A stretch of DNA of 64,000 bases from Drosophila miranda (taxonomy: Eukaryota > Arthropoda > Insecta > Diptera > Drosophilidae). The DNA lies in the NCBI RefSeq assembly GCF_003369915.1, contig NC_046677.1, positions 28,600,913-28,664,912 on the forward strand, read 5' to 3'. Position 1 is the first letter of the stretch. Each line of letters opens with the position of its first letter. The position numbers were made by a program, and so were the translations under genes. Positions 1 through 13,403 of this stretch are shown piece by piece. The notes beneath the pieces were generated by a model that did not search any database, was not told where the DNA came from, and saw only the letters and a program-made list of their open reading frames with translations.

Positions 1-2606
1 GTAACGAAATGAATTCGTTTTCGAATGTCGTGCACGCAAACGTGTTACTCGTAGCTACCTTTACATTTCAGCTCCACAACTAAACCATCATCGACCTCCA
101 CATCGCATGAACATTCCCTTATTTGTACTTTCTCTTTTTTACTTTGCACCCTCTCACACCCTCTGCCAAAACCACAATTAGTTTTGGGGCTTTGGCTGGG
201 TGGCAGGTTACTCGTTTTGTGGCTTGTTTTTTTTTGGTTGTTGTGGTTCCGCCAGCAGGAGGACCCAGACTTTGTTGAGTTTTTCAAGCTTAGCTGGATT
301 TCAGTGGCTCTAAGCGCAGAGGGAGCTCAGGGAATAGCATCTGGGATCGGGTATCACTGGAGGGCTTTTTACTAAAGCAAATGTGCAGGATTTGTCATTG
401 TGCTAATCTGGTGTTGATATAGCTAGGATTTCGGCATGGAATATACTGATTATCCTTTCATATGTTTGACTTTTCTATAGTTTGAATCTCTAGGTATTTC
501 CCCCGAGTATTTTCCTAAGATTCGGTGCTTTGTTTTCGGTGTCGTTTTGACTATTATTAATGAGACCTTTCCCAGGTTTTTGTCCTTTTCTTTGGACTTT
601 TCTGAGGCTTAATAGTTGATTAGTTCGATATTTCTTTTGATATTTATAGCTTCTTGACGTAAACGATTTTCTGGAATATTGTCTTAATTCTCTTCAGGAA
701 TTTCTGTAATAATGAGAAGATTTTCTCACAATGTTTGAATTTTTAGATAAATTTATGTAATATTTTTTAATGGAATTTCCTTAGAGCATTAAAGCCAGAG
801 CTACTGGCTGTGTCGTTTTTATAAAATAGCCCTCCTGTGTAATCTTTTACTTATTTCCATTCCTATTTGTTTTTGCGTAAATCTCCAATTTTTCATCTGA
901 AAAGCTAAAAGAATTAAAAGACAATGTTTAGGAGGTAGAATTAAAATTCTGTTTATTTTATTTATCTTTTGTTATATACATATGTATATATCTTATATAT
1001 TCTTAAATGGTATGCTTGCTGGATTAATCTATGGATAAACTTAAGCCCGCTTTTTATATATGTTTCCTTCTTATATATTAAATTGCTTTCAATTTCATTA
1101 GTGGAAATATCACCCAACCTCAGCTTGAGGTTTTTTCTGAAATTGCTTTCCATGAATATATTTACTATAATTTCATATTTTCCTTCCCTCTTTCAATTTG
1201 TTTTCTCCTGGAAATTGCTTAGTATTATAACGTCAAGTGTTTTTCATGGAATCAACTTCATCAAGGAAACTCTTCACATTCCACCTTTTCTCCAGCCCGC
1301 AATCTTGCTACCTCTTTCTATATTGCTTTCTTGCTGTTTCTGTCTGGCTCTATTCCTCCCCATTTCTTTCCTTTCTCTACGTCTCTATGTCTCTATTTCT
1401 CCATTCCTCGCTCTAACTTTTTCGCTGTGGGAGGCACTCCTTGTCACCCACTTGACTTTGGCTACAAGGCAAAATTACAATAGCTACAGAAATACAATAA
1501 TGGCAAATGAAAGTTTTTGCCTGCTTGTTATGGTAGCCAAAGGGGGGAATGGGGGGGCGGAGGAAACCCGCTTCTAGTCCTGGGGCTAAGCCTTTGAGCG
1601 GAATGGGGGTACAGGGGTTATTTTTTTCACTGAAAGAAATATCAAGTTTTGAGATACTTTTGGGATGCTTAATTGTTTCCGTATTGTGATGATAAAATAT
1701 TGAAACGTTGATCAAATACAGTTTCTTCTGTCTGTCCATAACGTCTTTATACTGGTCTCTTATTCCTAGAAACAATAGTAATTTATATCTTTATGTTTAG
1801 CCTCGAAATCTTGAGAGAACGATCTGTAACTGCGGCCATTGCTCCAAAATGTATTCTTCGGAATGCAAATGCAAATCTGAATATTTCTATTTAAGAATGA
1901 TTTCCTCCTATTAGGATATTGGATATTCAAAATTATTATCTAGAATATATTCTCAGGCTTAAGACAATTGTTTTCTAATATTCCATATAAAATGAGATAT
2001 TACCATGTGAAATTATAATGTTCAAAGGCGGCAACCCTGTCCAATCGCCTCGCACTCTCGCGCCGATATGAGTAAAATATCGGGACGACTGAAACTTTTT
2101 CATATAATAGATATCATAAATATACGATATATCTTTCGCGATTTCAATTTTTCGCGCAGTGTACAGCAAGAAACATTCATCTGATGTCAGAGCGCGATAA
2201 GCGACACAACGACGCACTAAATGTCGTTCTTTCTTTCCTTCTTTGGATAACTTTGGCTATTTCGGGGCACCCGTTGTCTTGTCGCCCGACGACCCGACAT
2301 TTGGCATTGGTTAAGCTATAAAAAATTGAAATATAATTGATTGGCAGTGCCCTGGAAAGTTGTGTGTCTGGGGAGGAGGGACCGAGCCCCTGCCGCGTGG
2401 CATTGACGCAGTCGCCTGGCCAAATTAGTTGGCTTGTAATTTTAGACGCCATCAAGTTGGCTTTGTGCCCCGCTGATGGATGGAACGTTGATGAGGACAG
2501 CAACCGGCAAACAGAAGTTTTGCTCGAAAACTTTAACCATTAAACTCAATTACCAGCAAAAGTTGCCTCCTGCTAAACCAAGGACTTCACTTGTCTATAA
2601 TTCTAG
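1..2606. other. Region without a resolved gene (upstream of AREL1-type ligase)
   Basis: This stretch is AT-rich and microsatellite-poor. The open frames in it lack protein-like composition; the longest, plus strand 969-1577, is a T-rich hydrophobic translation of AT-rich DNA. It must contain or be preceded by the first exon(s) of the ligase gene that follows, because the first recognisable coding exon begins at a splice acceptor (position 2607). I could not identify a convincing upstream coding exon, a signal for the transcription start, or any RNA gene here. Confidence 0.5.
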
Positions 2607-5600
2607 GGATCTCCTCGTTGTCGAGCTGCGGGGATCCTGAACGGTTGCCGGAACTGCCGCCGTTGGACGAGCAGCGACTGCAGCGAGCGGCTTTGCATTT
2701 GCAGCAGAAGCTGATCCTGCGCGAATGGCTGAGGGACCATCACATGCGGCATCATTACCAACATCTGCTGGGGGTTGAGGTGGCCTCCCTGGAGGACGTC
2801 TACTGGCTGGAGGACTCGCGGGCCAGCAGCATTTTGGGCAAGGACTGGCACCTCTGGTCTTCGGCGCGACAGAATCTGCCCACATCGAAGTCCCAGCTGG
2901 ACGCACTCAAAGCCCAGCTCTGGTCGACGGTGGTCAAGTCGAGCCAGCACCAGGACGCCTGGACATGGGGTGGTATGCTGGTGGTCTCCGTCTCCGTTGC
3001 CGGCTTGGTTACCCTAGCAGCCATGACCCAGCCCTCGCTGGCCCCCGAGGCCAGGCACTCGCTGCTGCAGTATGTGACCGGAAAGTATCTTCTGCCCGCC
3101 AACTGCAAGGTGCAGTGGGACTGGAAGGATCCGGCGCAAGTGGGCGGCACCATGTGCTTTGTGGTGCGCTTCTTTCAGCGGAATGGTCAGCCCTATCCCA
3201 TCTGTGATACGGACCAGTTCTTCGTGGAGGTCACCGAGGGCACACGCAAGGTGGTCACCATCAGCGAGCTGGGCTCCTCCACCGATCCCAACAATGCCAA
3301 TATCGCCAAGGTCAAGTTTACCGTCCGCACTGCCGGCCAGTACAAGATCTCTGTGCTCATCGGGGCCAGCCACATTGCCGGCTCCCCCTTCATGCGCAAC
3401 TTCCTGCCGGGATCCATCGATGCCCGCAGGTCGCGCTTCATCCGCCCAGCCAGCACCGTCATTTGCTGTGCAGGCTCTCCCACCCTGATGCACATCGAGC
3501 CCAGGGATGAGTTCGGGAATGCCTGTCTGTTCGATCAATCGCAGTCGGATGAGGCATTGCAGGTGGGAATCTATAGCTCCATTCGTTCTTTTTTTCTCTA
3601 ATTCCCATTAATCTTCTTAGGGCTATCAGGTAGCTGTGTATGATCTTCATGGCGTGGCCGTGGAGAAGCTACACCATGCCATTGCCTTTAACTATGACAG
3701 AGTCAACTCCAGGGTCTCGGTGACCGCTCTCTTTCCAGAGCCCACATGCCTAAGGGCCGTGATCAGCTACAAGGATCAGCAGCTGCCAAATGGAGACTTT
3801 GACATCATTGTCTTGAGCAGTAAGTGCAAGTAATAATCTTTCAGCAAACGATATCCTATATATTTCGTTCTATCTTTCTTTAGGCAGCGACACCACGCTG
3901 GTGCACAAGAACATTGCCTCGCGGAAGCACAACATCTGCTATGAGGCTAAGCTCCTGAGCATCTTTGGCTCCTCGAAGAGCAAGCCCCGGAAGGTACTCT
4001 GCTATGTGGGACCCAAGCAGGTGAGTAATCAGGCCCCAGGGCTTCTGGCGGGGAACTAGTGAAATGTTAAGGCTCAGAACTCGTTGATCTTTCAGGTGAC
4101 CATCAAGGAGATGATCCTTAAGTTCATACCCAAGAGGATCGCCACATTTCGGCTGTGTCCGTCGACCAAGTTCCACTTTATGCCGCAGTTGGTGTCGCAG
4201 TTGCACGGGCCCGTCTTCATCATCGACGATGGGGCACAACCGAGGATCGAGTTGGCCTCGAAAGATCGCAATATCATAGCGGCCACCTTTACACACTTTT
4301 TGCTGAAGAACATTGGCGGTTCGGAGACGTTCAAGGACAAGCAGGACTTTTTCTACCACGAAGTGCGCAAGTTCTATGCCAGCTACTACCACCAGAAGAT
4401 GGCCCTCAAGGTGCAGCGCGAGAAGATACTCGAGAGCAGCATGAAGGCCACCAAGGGCTTCTCCTTGTCCGATTGGTGTGGCAACTTTGAGGTGACATTC
4501 CAGGGCGAGCAGGGCGTCGATTTGGGTGGACTACGTCGCGAGTGGTTTGAGCTCGTCTGCAGTTCCCTGTTCGATGCCCGCGGCGGCCTCTTCTGCACAT
4601 TCCATGACAAGCATCAGGCTCTGGTTCATCCGAATCCCACACGGGCAGCTCATCTGAAGCTGAAGCACTTTGAGTTTGCCGGCAAAATGGTGGGCAAGTG
4701 CCTGTTCGAGAGTGCCCTCGGTGGCAGCTATCGACAGATGGTGCGAGCACGCTTCAGTCGTTCATTTCTGGCTCAGCTAATAGGACTGAGAGTACACTAT
4801 AAGGTAGAGTACACCAGTCCCTAATCTATCTATGTACTTATAATCTCCTTCCTTTAGTACTTTGAACAAGATGATCCGGATCTGTATCTCTCTAAAATCA
4901 AATACATCTTGGACACTGATCTCGATGCCACAGACACTTTGGAGCTGTACTTCGTGGAAGAGCTGTACGATGCCAGCAATGGAAAGCTGAGCAAGACCAT
5001 TGAGCTCATTCCGAATGGGGCCAAGACCCGCGTGACCAATGCCAGCAAGAACCAGTATCTAGACTCGTTGGCACAGCAGCGACTGTGTAACAGTGTCAAG
5101 GATGAGGTGGACAGCTTTCTGAAGGGCCTGAACTCCATTATTCCCGATAATCTTTTGAGCATTTTCGACGAGAATGAACTGGAGGTGATTATTTTATTAA
5201 TATAAGATTTATAATATATAATTATACCCCATACTATTCATCTCTCAACTGTTGAAGATTCTGATCTTAGGTGTGAAAGATATAGAATACAGATACAGAA
5301 TTTTTAAGATACAAATATATTAATTTTTATATACTGTTCGTTGTAAAGAAAGAAACAGCATGAACAGATCGTACAATCGCCCAGATTGCATCACTCCAAT
5401 TACATATTTCCCTTAGTAAAACATCATTTTCAACTGATGATAGTGGTATCTTGTACATAAACTGAAATATTGGCTGATACTTGAAATCTGTCTACCTTAA
5501 TTAATTTGTTATGAATTTTTTCCTGTTGCAGCTCCTGATGTGCGGCACTGGGGAGTACTCCATCAGCGATTTCAAGTCCCATCACATTACCAATGGCAAC

Positions 5601-5975
5601 TCGGCCGAATTTCGGCGTGTTCTGGCCTGGTTCTGGGCCGGAGTGAGCAACTTCAGCCAGACCGAGATGGCCCGCTTGCTGCAGTTCACCACGGGCTGTT
5701 CGCAGCTGCCGCCCGGAGGGTTCCAGGAGCTGAATCCCCAGTTCCAGATCACGGCTGCCCCCACATTTGGCAATCTGCCCACGGCGCACACTTGGTGGGT
5801 GGATGGAGTGTGCTGGAAAGTTGTAGTTTTTTGATTAATTTGAAACTTTTTCCATTACTTTTTTTTTACCAGCTTCAATCAGCTGTGCCTGCCGGACTAC
5901 GAGAGCTACGAGCAGTTCGAGAAGTCTCTGCTTTTGGCCATCAGCGAGGGCAGCGAGGGCTTCGGCATGATCTAA
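2607..5975 (+). CDS. AREL1: AREL1-type HECT E3 ubiquitin ligase (5' end not resolved)
   Basis: Coding exons: 2607-3562, 3621-3819, 3884-4020, 4096-4803, 4858-5184, 5532-5794, 5873-5975, joined in phase through GT/AG introns, giving about 897 residues. The first exon opens at an acceptor (TTCTAG) in phase 1, so the true start is upstream. Order: a charged N-terminal helical part, one membrane segment (about residues 122-142 of the visible protein, [19 protein letters not shown]), a filamin-type Ig repeat ending in the diagnostic AGSPF, a middle domain, then a C-terminal HECT domain. The HECT domain shows [45 protein letters not shown] and the catalytic cysteine in AHTCFNQLC. It tracks human AREL1 (823 residues, an anti-apoptotic ligase that targets IAP antagonists) from the filamin repeat to the last residue. 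The likely D. melanogaster ortholog is CG4238 (from memory). The catalytic Cys codon is split by the last intron. Confidence 0.93.
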
Positions 5976-8532
5976 AGTGGGATGGAAAATGGATGATGGA
6001 ATGAAATTTCACGGATTTTAGTTGTTATTTAACTTTTTTTGTGTGTGCTGCGACTGTGTTCCTCTCTCTTTGAGCGCTTTATATGTATGTCTCATGCTAG
6101 ATGCTAAGTAAACTAGTCGATAAGTCTGTCTAGGGATTGTTGCTAGAAAAAAAACTCAATATTCGATATTCGATATTTTGTGTGTGTGTCCATAAGTTGA
6201 GCAATAATTAGTTACGTTACGGATTAGCCGGAAGACGTAGTAGTTTTTGAATCGAGTCAAAATGCAAATTAAAACTGAATATATATCATCATCAAAAAGA
6301 ATGTGATAATTGTATTATAAAGTAATTCAACCTAAGCGTAAAGGAAACCAACTTTTAAGCCAACCTTCGGGTTAACCTAAAGATGTACCAACTAAAACAC
6401 CAAAAACCAAAACTAAACTTAGTTAATTGTTAGCTGCGCTGTGTGTAAAACTCAAAACTAAAACCAAAGCTAAAACAGAAACAGAAACAAACACTAAACT
6501 TTGTAGAATATTGTACGGGAAAGAACAAGATATTTGTAAAATTTAAATAGTCAAAGCATAAACTAAAAGCAATGTTAATATGCATTTCCTCTAACAAAAT
6601 ATACAAATATACGATACAAAAATATTGAATAAAATACGATGTAAAAGTTGCCAAATTCTGGCACAAAAAACTTCAAATGGAAATCCGCCCTCCCTCTAAA
6701 CAAAAACCCTCTGTGACCCCTGCTATATCCCCTCTTCTATAAGCAATACGGAAGCAAAAAATGTTTAATTGTAGTTTTTAAATGTTGTTGAAAAGCAAAG
6801 CAAAAATCAAACAAATCATATACTAAACAACCAAATATTTAGAAATTGTAATGGAATTGTAGTTGTTGAAGGAACTCTAAAAAAAACGAAAACGAAAAGC
6901 TTATATATCACGATTGGAGAAAAACGGTTTAAGAACGGTTCAAGGTAAATAAAAATCGACAGTTTAGAACGGAAACTATTTGGTCGATTGTTGTTTCAAC
7001 TATTAAGTAGTTTTGGATATTCATATATGTATTTTGAATATGTATTATTTATTTAAATAGTACAATATCGTTTTGAAACATGTACACTCTATCGCACCCA
7101 TTCAATTCCACGCCTCAACTAAGCTGTAAACATGTTTTAGTATATTGTACCCACTTATAGTACATTTATTGCACCAAAAACTGGTACCGTACCCTAAGTA
7201 TCGCACAACTTTCGTCGAGCGTACGAGCGTCCAAGGTCCCAGAGGTCACACGATGAAATTCGCTTTGGGCTGCTGTCAATGAACCCGCGTAAGGGGTTAC
7301 GCAAGCAATGCCTGATTTAACCGTAGCATTAGCATGCCATACCGTACCATTCAGTAGCCATATAAAAGCGATCGTATCTGTGAACTGTACTTTAACGTAT
7401 GTATTTTGAGGTCTTCAACCATGAGATACGTATCTGGCGGCGGCCCCCAGTGAGAGTTGTGGGAACGTGAGTGACAAATTACAAACGCATCGGGCAAATC
7501 AACAATTTCTAGCAAACGCGTGCTCATCATATACACATCTACCTGTGTATCTGTGCGTGCGTATGGGTTTAAACAATTATTAGCAACTAATTAGAGTATG
7601 AATATATGTAGCATGAAAGGGCTGAGGCCTTTGGCGCCTGAGTGCGACTGAAGGAGAAAGTGGATGTTACCCAGAAGTGTTCATAAAACTGTCACTTTCT
7701 AGATGATGGGCACACGCAGACGGTCCACGCGCCACGCGCCAACCAGAGATCTCTCTACAATGGAGAGGGTCAGCCCCATCTTGGAGCATTTCTTTGCTAG
7801 AAGAGCGGCAAGTAACTCCCAAGAATGGCTTTGACTCTTGGGATATGAATAAAGACTTTAAAAGCTAAAGAGGTACTCATTCCAGATGAAGGTTAAGCGA
7901 AAGTCTTGTGGGTTCGGTATGTTAAAAGAAGCTCTTTAGATGTGGCTCTACCACGCCTGAAAAGGAAAGTATCGTAGATACATTTTTTGAGGATTTTAGT
8001 TACTGAGTTGTTTAATATCCAGAAATTGGTAATAATGCACAAACGAATGCAAATTGTAAGATAGCCTTTTAATAGATTTTGCCATTCCGTTGTATTATTA
8101 TCTTTATAAACACAGATTCTCTGGATTGATGTATAGCACCATCTTTAATTCATTCATTCATAATTCATTCATTCACGTGTTAAGCCTTTAATGGACTTTC
8201 ATTCATCCAAATCATCCCACATACGAGCCATATGTTATTCTACTACGAGTATACGAGCCATAAACTTGATCAAACCTGTTCGCAACTTTATGAATTTTCG
8301 GTACACTTGCACTCGGTTTTTATGCTCATATTTAATGGGTTTGTAATTGAACTAGATCTTGAGTGCTTCAGCATAAATGTCAACTGTTTCATGTAATATT
8401 AGCTTTGAGCAAAAACAAAAAAGAAGAGCAAGTAAAAGACTTCATGGAGACATTAAAAAAGTGAAAATCTTTCCAAACTACAGGTGCGGAATTTCCTTAG
8501 TGTAGCGGACTTGTTTTCGTAGATATGTGACA
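5976..8532 (+). other. AREL1-type ligase 3' UTR, then intergenic DNA
   Basis: After the stop codon comes A-rich sequence typical of a fly 3' UTR, with poly(A) signals AATAAA at 6628-6633 and 6948-6953. The transcript probably ends near 6650 or 6975. Beyond that the DNA is mixed and non-coding. A TATA-like CATATAAAAG lies at about 7359-7368, but only very short open frames follow it. I see no RNA gene. Confidence 0.5.
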
Positions 8533-8903
8533 ATGTCATCGTGGGAAAAAATAATATTGGTACTCGTATTGCTTGTAAGTATTTTCGGTTTATGTTAGTT
8601 TATATAATTTTTGCAAGGGTATTAATCTTCAACAACATTCGAAAGCAGGAAAATGTATAGCACAGAGTTTCTTTTAAAGATAACTAACCTGTGCCATCTA
8701 TCTTCCAGTACGATGTCATATCAGATAATACATTTCTTTCCAACTAATGTTATTTCAATATAAGTTACAGTCTTTATCTTCTCTTCTCTTTTCGAACTAT
8801 CAAGCGGCTATCAGCCTCAAGCCACTCTTATCCCCTGGTCTACCGCAATCCGCTCCTGTACTTTAGTGACCGCCTGGCATATATCACGTTTGGCTTCATT
8901 TAA
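8533..8903 (+). CDS. Candidate small secreted peptide gene, two exons (46 residues)
   Basis: Exon 1 (8533-8574) reads MSSWEKIILVLVLL and stops exactly at a good donor, CTT|GTAAGT. Exon 2 (8805-8903) follows a pyrimidine tract and continues in phase 0 with RLSASSHSYPLVYRNPLL and a C-terminus YITFGFI before TAA. The product would have a short hydrophobic signal-peptide-like start and a Tyr-rich tail of about 25 residues. A poly(A) signal AATAAA sits at 9035-9040, about 130 bases after the stop and before the convergent neighbour's 3' end. I do not recognise a homolog, and no function is claimed. Weak points: the acceptor is CAAG, and an upstream acceptor (TTACAG, 8765-8770) would give a different, less protein-like frame. 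It could also be chance. Confidence 0.33.
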
Positions 8904-9189
8904 GAAGGTCAGTTTTTGTCCAGCTACACATCTACCACAAACTGGAAGGGCAAGGTCTTTTCGGGTCTAGAACAGGCCCCAAGAAACTTTCACGCGACCC
9001 CAACAAAAGAGGAAAAACACACGACGAAGAAGAAAATAAATCTGAAGTATTTTTCGGGTTTTCAGAAGTTTAATGGGCTTTCGACTTAAATTAGAATAAA
9101 TTACTTAGAAAACTAGGCAAATAACTTAGGTGGCAAATGTGGAAAAATTCTCATTGAACAGAACAGATTCCTCCAAGTTCCGAGCGATT

Positions 9190-12100
9190 CTAGTCCTGGC
9201 ACTTGGAGGCCAGGGTACACATGAGCGTCTTGGGGCAGAAGAGCAGACTCTTGGAGCAGTTCATCTTGTGGCCCTTCATCTGGCCCTGGGCATTCTTGTA
9301 GCACACAAAGTAGCTGCTGATCGATGTCTGATCGGGTATTTTGTCGCCCTCCTTGCAGTAGTACTTTCGCTTCTTCACCGATCCCCCAGAAGAAGATCCA
9401 GAGGAAGATGAAGATCCTATGGAATTACTGCTGGATTGAATGATGATGGGTGGTCTGGCTGTGGTTGTGGCCGGACTCATGTCGGACAGGTTTACCATAT
9501 ATCCATTGTCCATTGAATCCTGTTCAATGTTGGAGGAGATACCTGATGATATTCCTCCTGTTTGAGTGTTTCCATATTGCTGCAGAAGACTGGCAATGCT
9601 CTGGGCCTTGAGGGCCGCCTCCTGTCGCCTTTTAGCTTCGCTTAACATCTTGATGGTCTCCATCTGGAGGCGTCTATTGCTGTCTATGGTATAGCCACTG
9701 AAAGCAGGCATCACACTCCCGCACTGGGCATACGTCTGGGCATCGCAGATCCGCGTCTGCTTATTGAAACCCGTATAGGGAGGACACGAGTAGGAAAGAA
9801 CTTTGCCGTCCTTCTTGCTGCACACAAAGTAGCGAGTGCAATCCGTCTGATTGGGTTGGCGCACACCCGTCTGGCAGGTTATGACCTCTACATTTCCCAG
9901 TTCTGACATGGCCGAAGGGGATTTGGTCATCAGTGGGAGTATCGACTTTTGAAAGACGTCCAAACTAATGAAATTCCCATTGAAGTTGACTAGCTGTCCA
10001 TTGGGTGAGGGGTTTCTCGATCCTCCACCATAATTAACCTTTTCTGGAGTATATGGATTCATATTGTTAAACACATTGAGCCCCATATTGCCATCGGAGT
10101 CGCTGTACATGTTGCTGCTCATTGTCGGTCGAGGCATGTACGGATGATGATGATGCTGCTGAGGCTGCTGCTGCTGCTGCTGATTGTAGCTCTGATCTAG
10201 ATATGCTCCCAAGGGTGCTAATTGATGGCTCATGCCGCCGCCGCCGCCGCTGCCGCCACCTCCAGAGATGCCACCGTCGCTGCTGTAGGTCAGTACGTGC
10301 GGGGAGTTGTTCCCATTCCCATTTCCATTCCCATAGCTGCTGGCCTTAATCATCTCGTCAGCATCCATCTCCATGCTTTCGATTTTTTGCGAATTGGGTC
10401 GAATGCTCACCTGTCCCGGCTCCAAATGTCCACCCGGAAACATGCTCATGTCCATGGGTCGCGGCATATTCATGGTGGGATACGATTCGGTGGCCTGGAA
10501 GATGCGGTTCACATTCTGTTCGCTTAGATGCGGACTGGGCGTGTAATAAGTGGACACTGTCGCGGCAGAGGGTTGCTCCTGGAAGGGCCGTGGCGTCGTC
10601 AGTGTGTACTCTGAGGCAAAGGGCGAGGGATATTGACTGGAGACTGTGGGCGTGGGCCGTGCTGTGGTCATGTAGTCCATGCCACTGGGTTGATGCTTGT
10701 CCAGGCTGGGATACACACCCAAACTGTGCCCGTAGGTATCCAGTACCTCCTTCTCTCCCGAGCTGGTGCTGGAAAGATGAACAGGAATCACATTGTTGTG
10801 GATGATGGTGGTGCTGGGCTTGTTGTAGCCACCATTTCCGTTGGAGCTACCCGACGAATGTTTCTTGTGTTGCATATAGTGGCTGGGCATCGGCTGCGGT
10901 GCATAGTACTGCTGGAATGGATTCCCATGTGCCGATAGATACACCGGCTGCAGTATTGGTTGAGCATAATACCCATTAAACCCCGGATTTGGCAGCACCT
11001 TGGGCACATTCTGGGCTGCAATCATCTGCTTCGAGAGCTCCAGCACGGTCTTGAGCGTATCCTCTGAAATCTTGGGCTCATGATCGCTGTACTCGTGACT
11101 CTGGGAATGACTCTGAGAGTGAGTCTGCTGTGAGGTATAGGAGGAGCCCCCCTGCTCTTGGCTCATACCGTACTGCGGCGGCAAAGCAAACATCACCGAA
11201 CCCTCGGGACGATTGACCACAATCTGGGAGTTGGCATAGCCCTGACCCGTGCCCCCAGGAAAGGGCAGGGAATTGCTGAGCATTAGCTTCGTCTCCGGCT
11301 CCAATCGGTGCTTGGAGAGATGCTCTTGAAGACGCGTCTTGTTGCGATTGGCTTCGGGTAGTTTGGTGGTACTGTGTCTGGGTGGCTCTGGCGTCGTCGT
11401 ACTGGTGGATGTGGCCTGCTGTGTGGTGGCCTCCATGGGATTCATCATCTCGTACCGATTCTTGATGTCAAAGTGCGCCAAAAAGGCATTTAGCTGATCC
11501 GGTCGCATATCCGCTTGCAGTTTGTCCGTCTTCTGGTAGGTCTGCTGCAGTCCATCAATCAGTTGGGAGAGCCTCTGGAGATGAGCCGTCAGCTGGGGAT
11601 CGATCTGGGATCCCGGCTTGGCCAATTCACTCACACTCGCCGCTTGCTTCAGCTCCGCCTTTAGCTGCTCCACATCCGGTCTGTGCGTCACATCCGACAT
11701 GTGTTGCATATCCAGTAAGTGCTCATGATGTAATTCCAATTCTTCTTCCCGATTTTCAACCTTCGGCGGAGGACTGTCCAACTCCATGAGCTCTCCATCC
11801 CCACTGGAGTCGAAATGTTGCAAGGAAGAGCTCTCCTCTTCGTGGATTTGAGTGGAACTTGTCTGCTTGTCGTGGCCTTCCTCCTCCTGCTCTTCACTGC
11901 TGAGCGTTGAGTCCAGGACTATTTCCACAGTGCCATCATCTGAGTGTTCATCGTGATGAGCAGAGGGCTCGCTGAGTAGCAGACCCGCCTCATCTATGTC
12001 GTTTACAATGAGTATATCCGCATCCGAGTGGCTGGTGGAAGGCGTAGAGCTGGAAACCTCACTGGGGGTGATACACTCCCAGTCCTCGCCGGGCAAGACG

Positions 12101-12413
12101 CAGCCGCCCAGACTCGTTTCGTACACCAGACCCTCGTTACATTTCACAGGAACCCAGACATGGGAGTTGGAGGCCAGCTCCCGGCACCTGTAGTAGGCGT
12201 CGCAGCGGGTCTTGTGGGGGCGTGTCTTTTCAGGGCAGGGTTTTCCTATTCAGATGTCCAGAAAATGGGAAAAATATGAAAATCGGGAAAGAAAAGATAT
12301 ATTTAAATTACTTTTTTTTCAATAAAACTTTTCACTTCACTTTTCTGTTGAGTTTTACCTTCGGAAAAGTAAAATAAACTCGTTAGCAACACATATATCA
12401 CCAGGCCCCTCAT
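9190..12413 (-). CDS. Secreted protein with three chitin-binding (peritrophin-A/CBM14) domains
   Basis: Two coding exons: 12359-12413 (start; MRGLVIYVLLTSLFYFSEG, a signal peptide) and 9190-12245, joined in phase 1 across a 113-bp intron, for 1036 residues. Three cysteine-rich CBM14 domains are visible: residues about 21-75 (CPEKTR..CDAYYRC...C), about 803-860 (CQTGVRQPNQTDCTRYFVC...C) and about 975-1035 (YYCKEGDKIPDQTSISSYFVC...C). The roughly 720 residues between the first and second are low-complexity Ser/Thr/Pro/Gln/His/Gly-rich, with an acidic stretch near residues 85-170 and poly-Gln and Gly-Ser runs near 680-710. The spaced domains suggest an extracellular chitin-matrix protein (cuticle, trachea or peritrophic) that cross-links chitin. 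I do not recognise the specific fly gene. It is transcribed away from Su(dx), converging on the AREL1-type gene. Confidence 0.92.
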
Positions 12414-13403
12414 CTTGAGTTTTTCTATGCGTATCCTTCGGTTAATCCACGTAATCCTTGGACTCTCACGTAATCCCGCGCGACTTCCGTTCCGTTCAGA
12501 GCTCTCGACACGAATGACTGACCATCTGCACGGGGTTTGACATTAAATTTTGATAATTTTCACTTTGCCCACAGGCCTCAAGACGTCGAGTCTACGGAGT
12601 CGTTCTCGGAAAAAAGTGTGAAAAAGAGCAGCAGCAAAAGCAAACAGCAACAAATTTGAGCATACTTGGTTTCGAGCATTTCCGTGTCTCTCTGCCATCG
12701 AATGGAACTTGCCTCTCGCATTTTGGTAGTTTCTATTAATTGTTTAAACAAATAACAGAATTATTTCCATTCGAAATTTTGAGTGGATTCAAGAAATTTC
12801 ACTTTTAGTGCGTTGTTTGTTCGAACGCAACGTATTTATTAACAATATGATATGTAATTTTATTACATTTTATAATATACATAGATGCAGACTATTAAGT
12901 AATATATGAGACATCATTTTAATCAAATTCATAGGTTCTAAAAATTTTTAAATGTAGATCATATTTGTATTTCAAATATAAAAATATAAAAAGAAATATT
13001 CTCAACTTGTATTATCATAAAAACAAAACATAGTGCACAATTTCAATTTACTTATAACTCTTTTTACCAAATTTTAAAATTTAGCGCTGACTTTCGAACT
13101 TTGTGGTAACTCTTTTGATCTAGTTCCATCTCTAAGTGTGCCCATATTACCATGCTATCGCAATCCCAACAGCCGACAGAACTTTTTTTTTTAAATTCTC
13201 ATCTCTAGCCCAAATATTCGAAAGGCTATATCTCGGCTATTTATAGGGAGGCTATATCTCGGCTATTTATGGGCCGATCGGCAACGGACCAACTCTCGCA
13301 GGATCGTGAGGATCCAGACTGTCGAACGGCATCAAAATCTCGACTACGAAAATGAGGCCGATTTTTTGAAAATTTAATCATGGCTGAATCATGATTTTTT
13401 GCG
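12414..13403. other. Upstream region of the chitin-binding gene
   Basis: This holds the 5' UTR and presumed promoter of the minus-strand chitin-binding gene, then AT-rich DNA (12720-13130). From about 13205 there are partial copies of the repeat family that forms the palindrome to the right: a doubled phrase (AGGCTATATCTCGGCTATTTAT) at 13230-13271 and a copy of ACGAAAATGAGGCCGATTTT near 13343. No clear TATA box was found. The exact outer end of the repeat insertion cannot be placed by eye. Confidence 0.45.

Noticed and set aside
969..1577. 202-codon open frame on the plus strand
   Set aside because: T-rich AT-biased DNA translating to Ile/Leu/Phe/Ser with no domain, splice logic or promoter.
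7355..7540. TATA-like CATATAAAAG with short downstream ATG frames
   Set aside because: Only 10- to 25-codon frames follow; no exon could be built.
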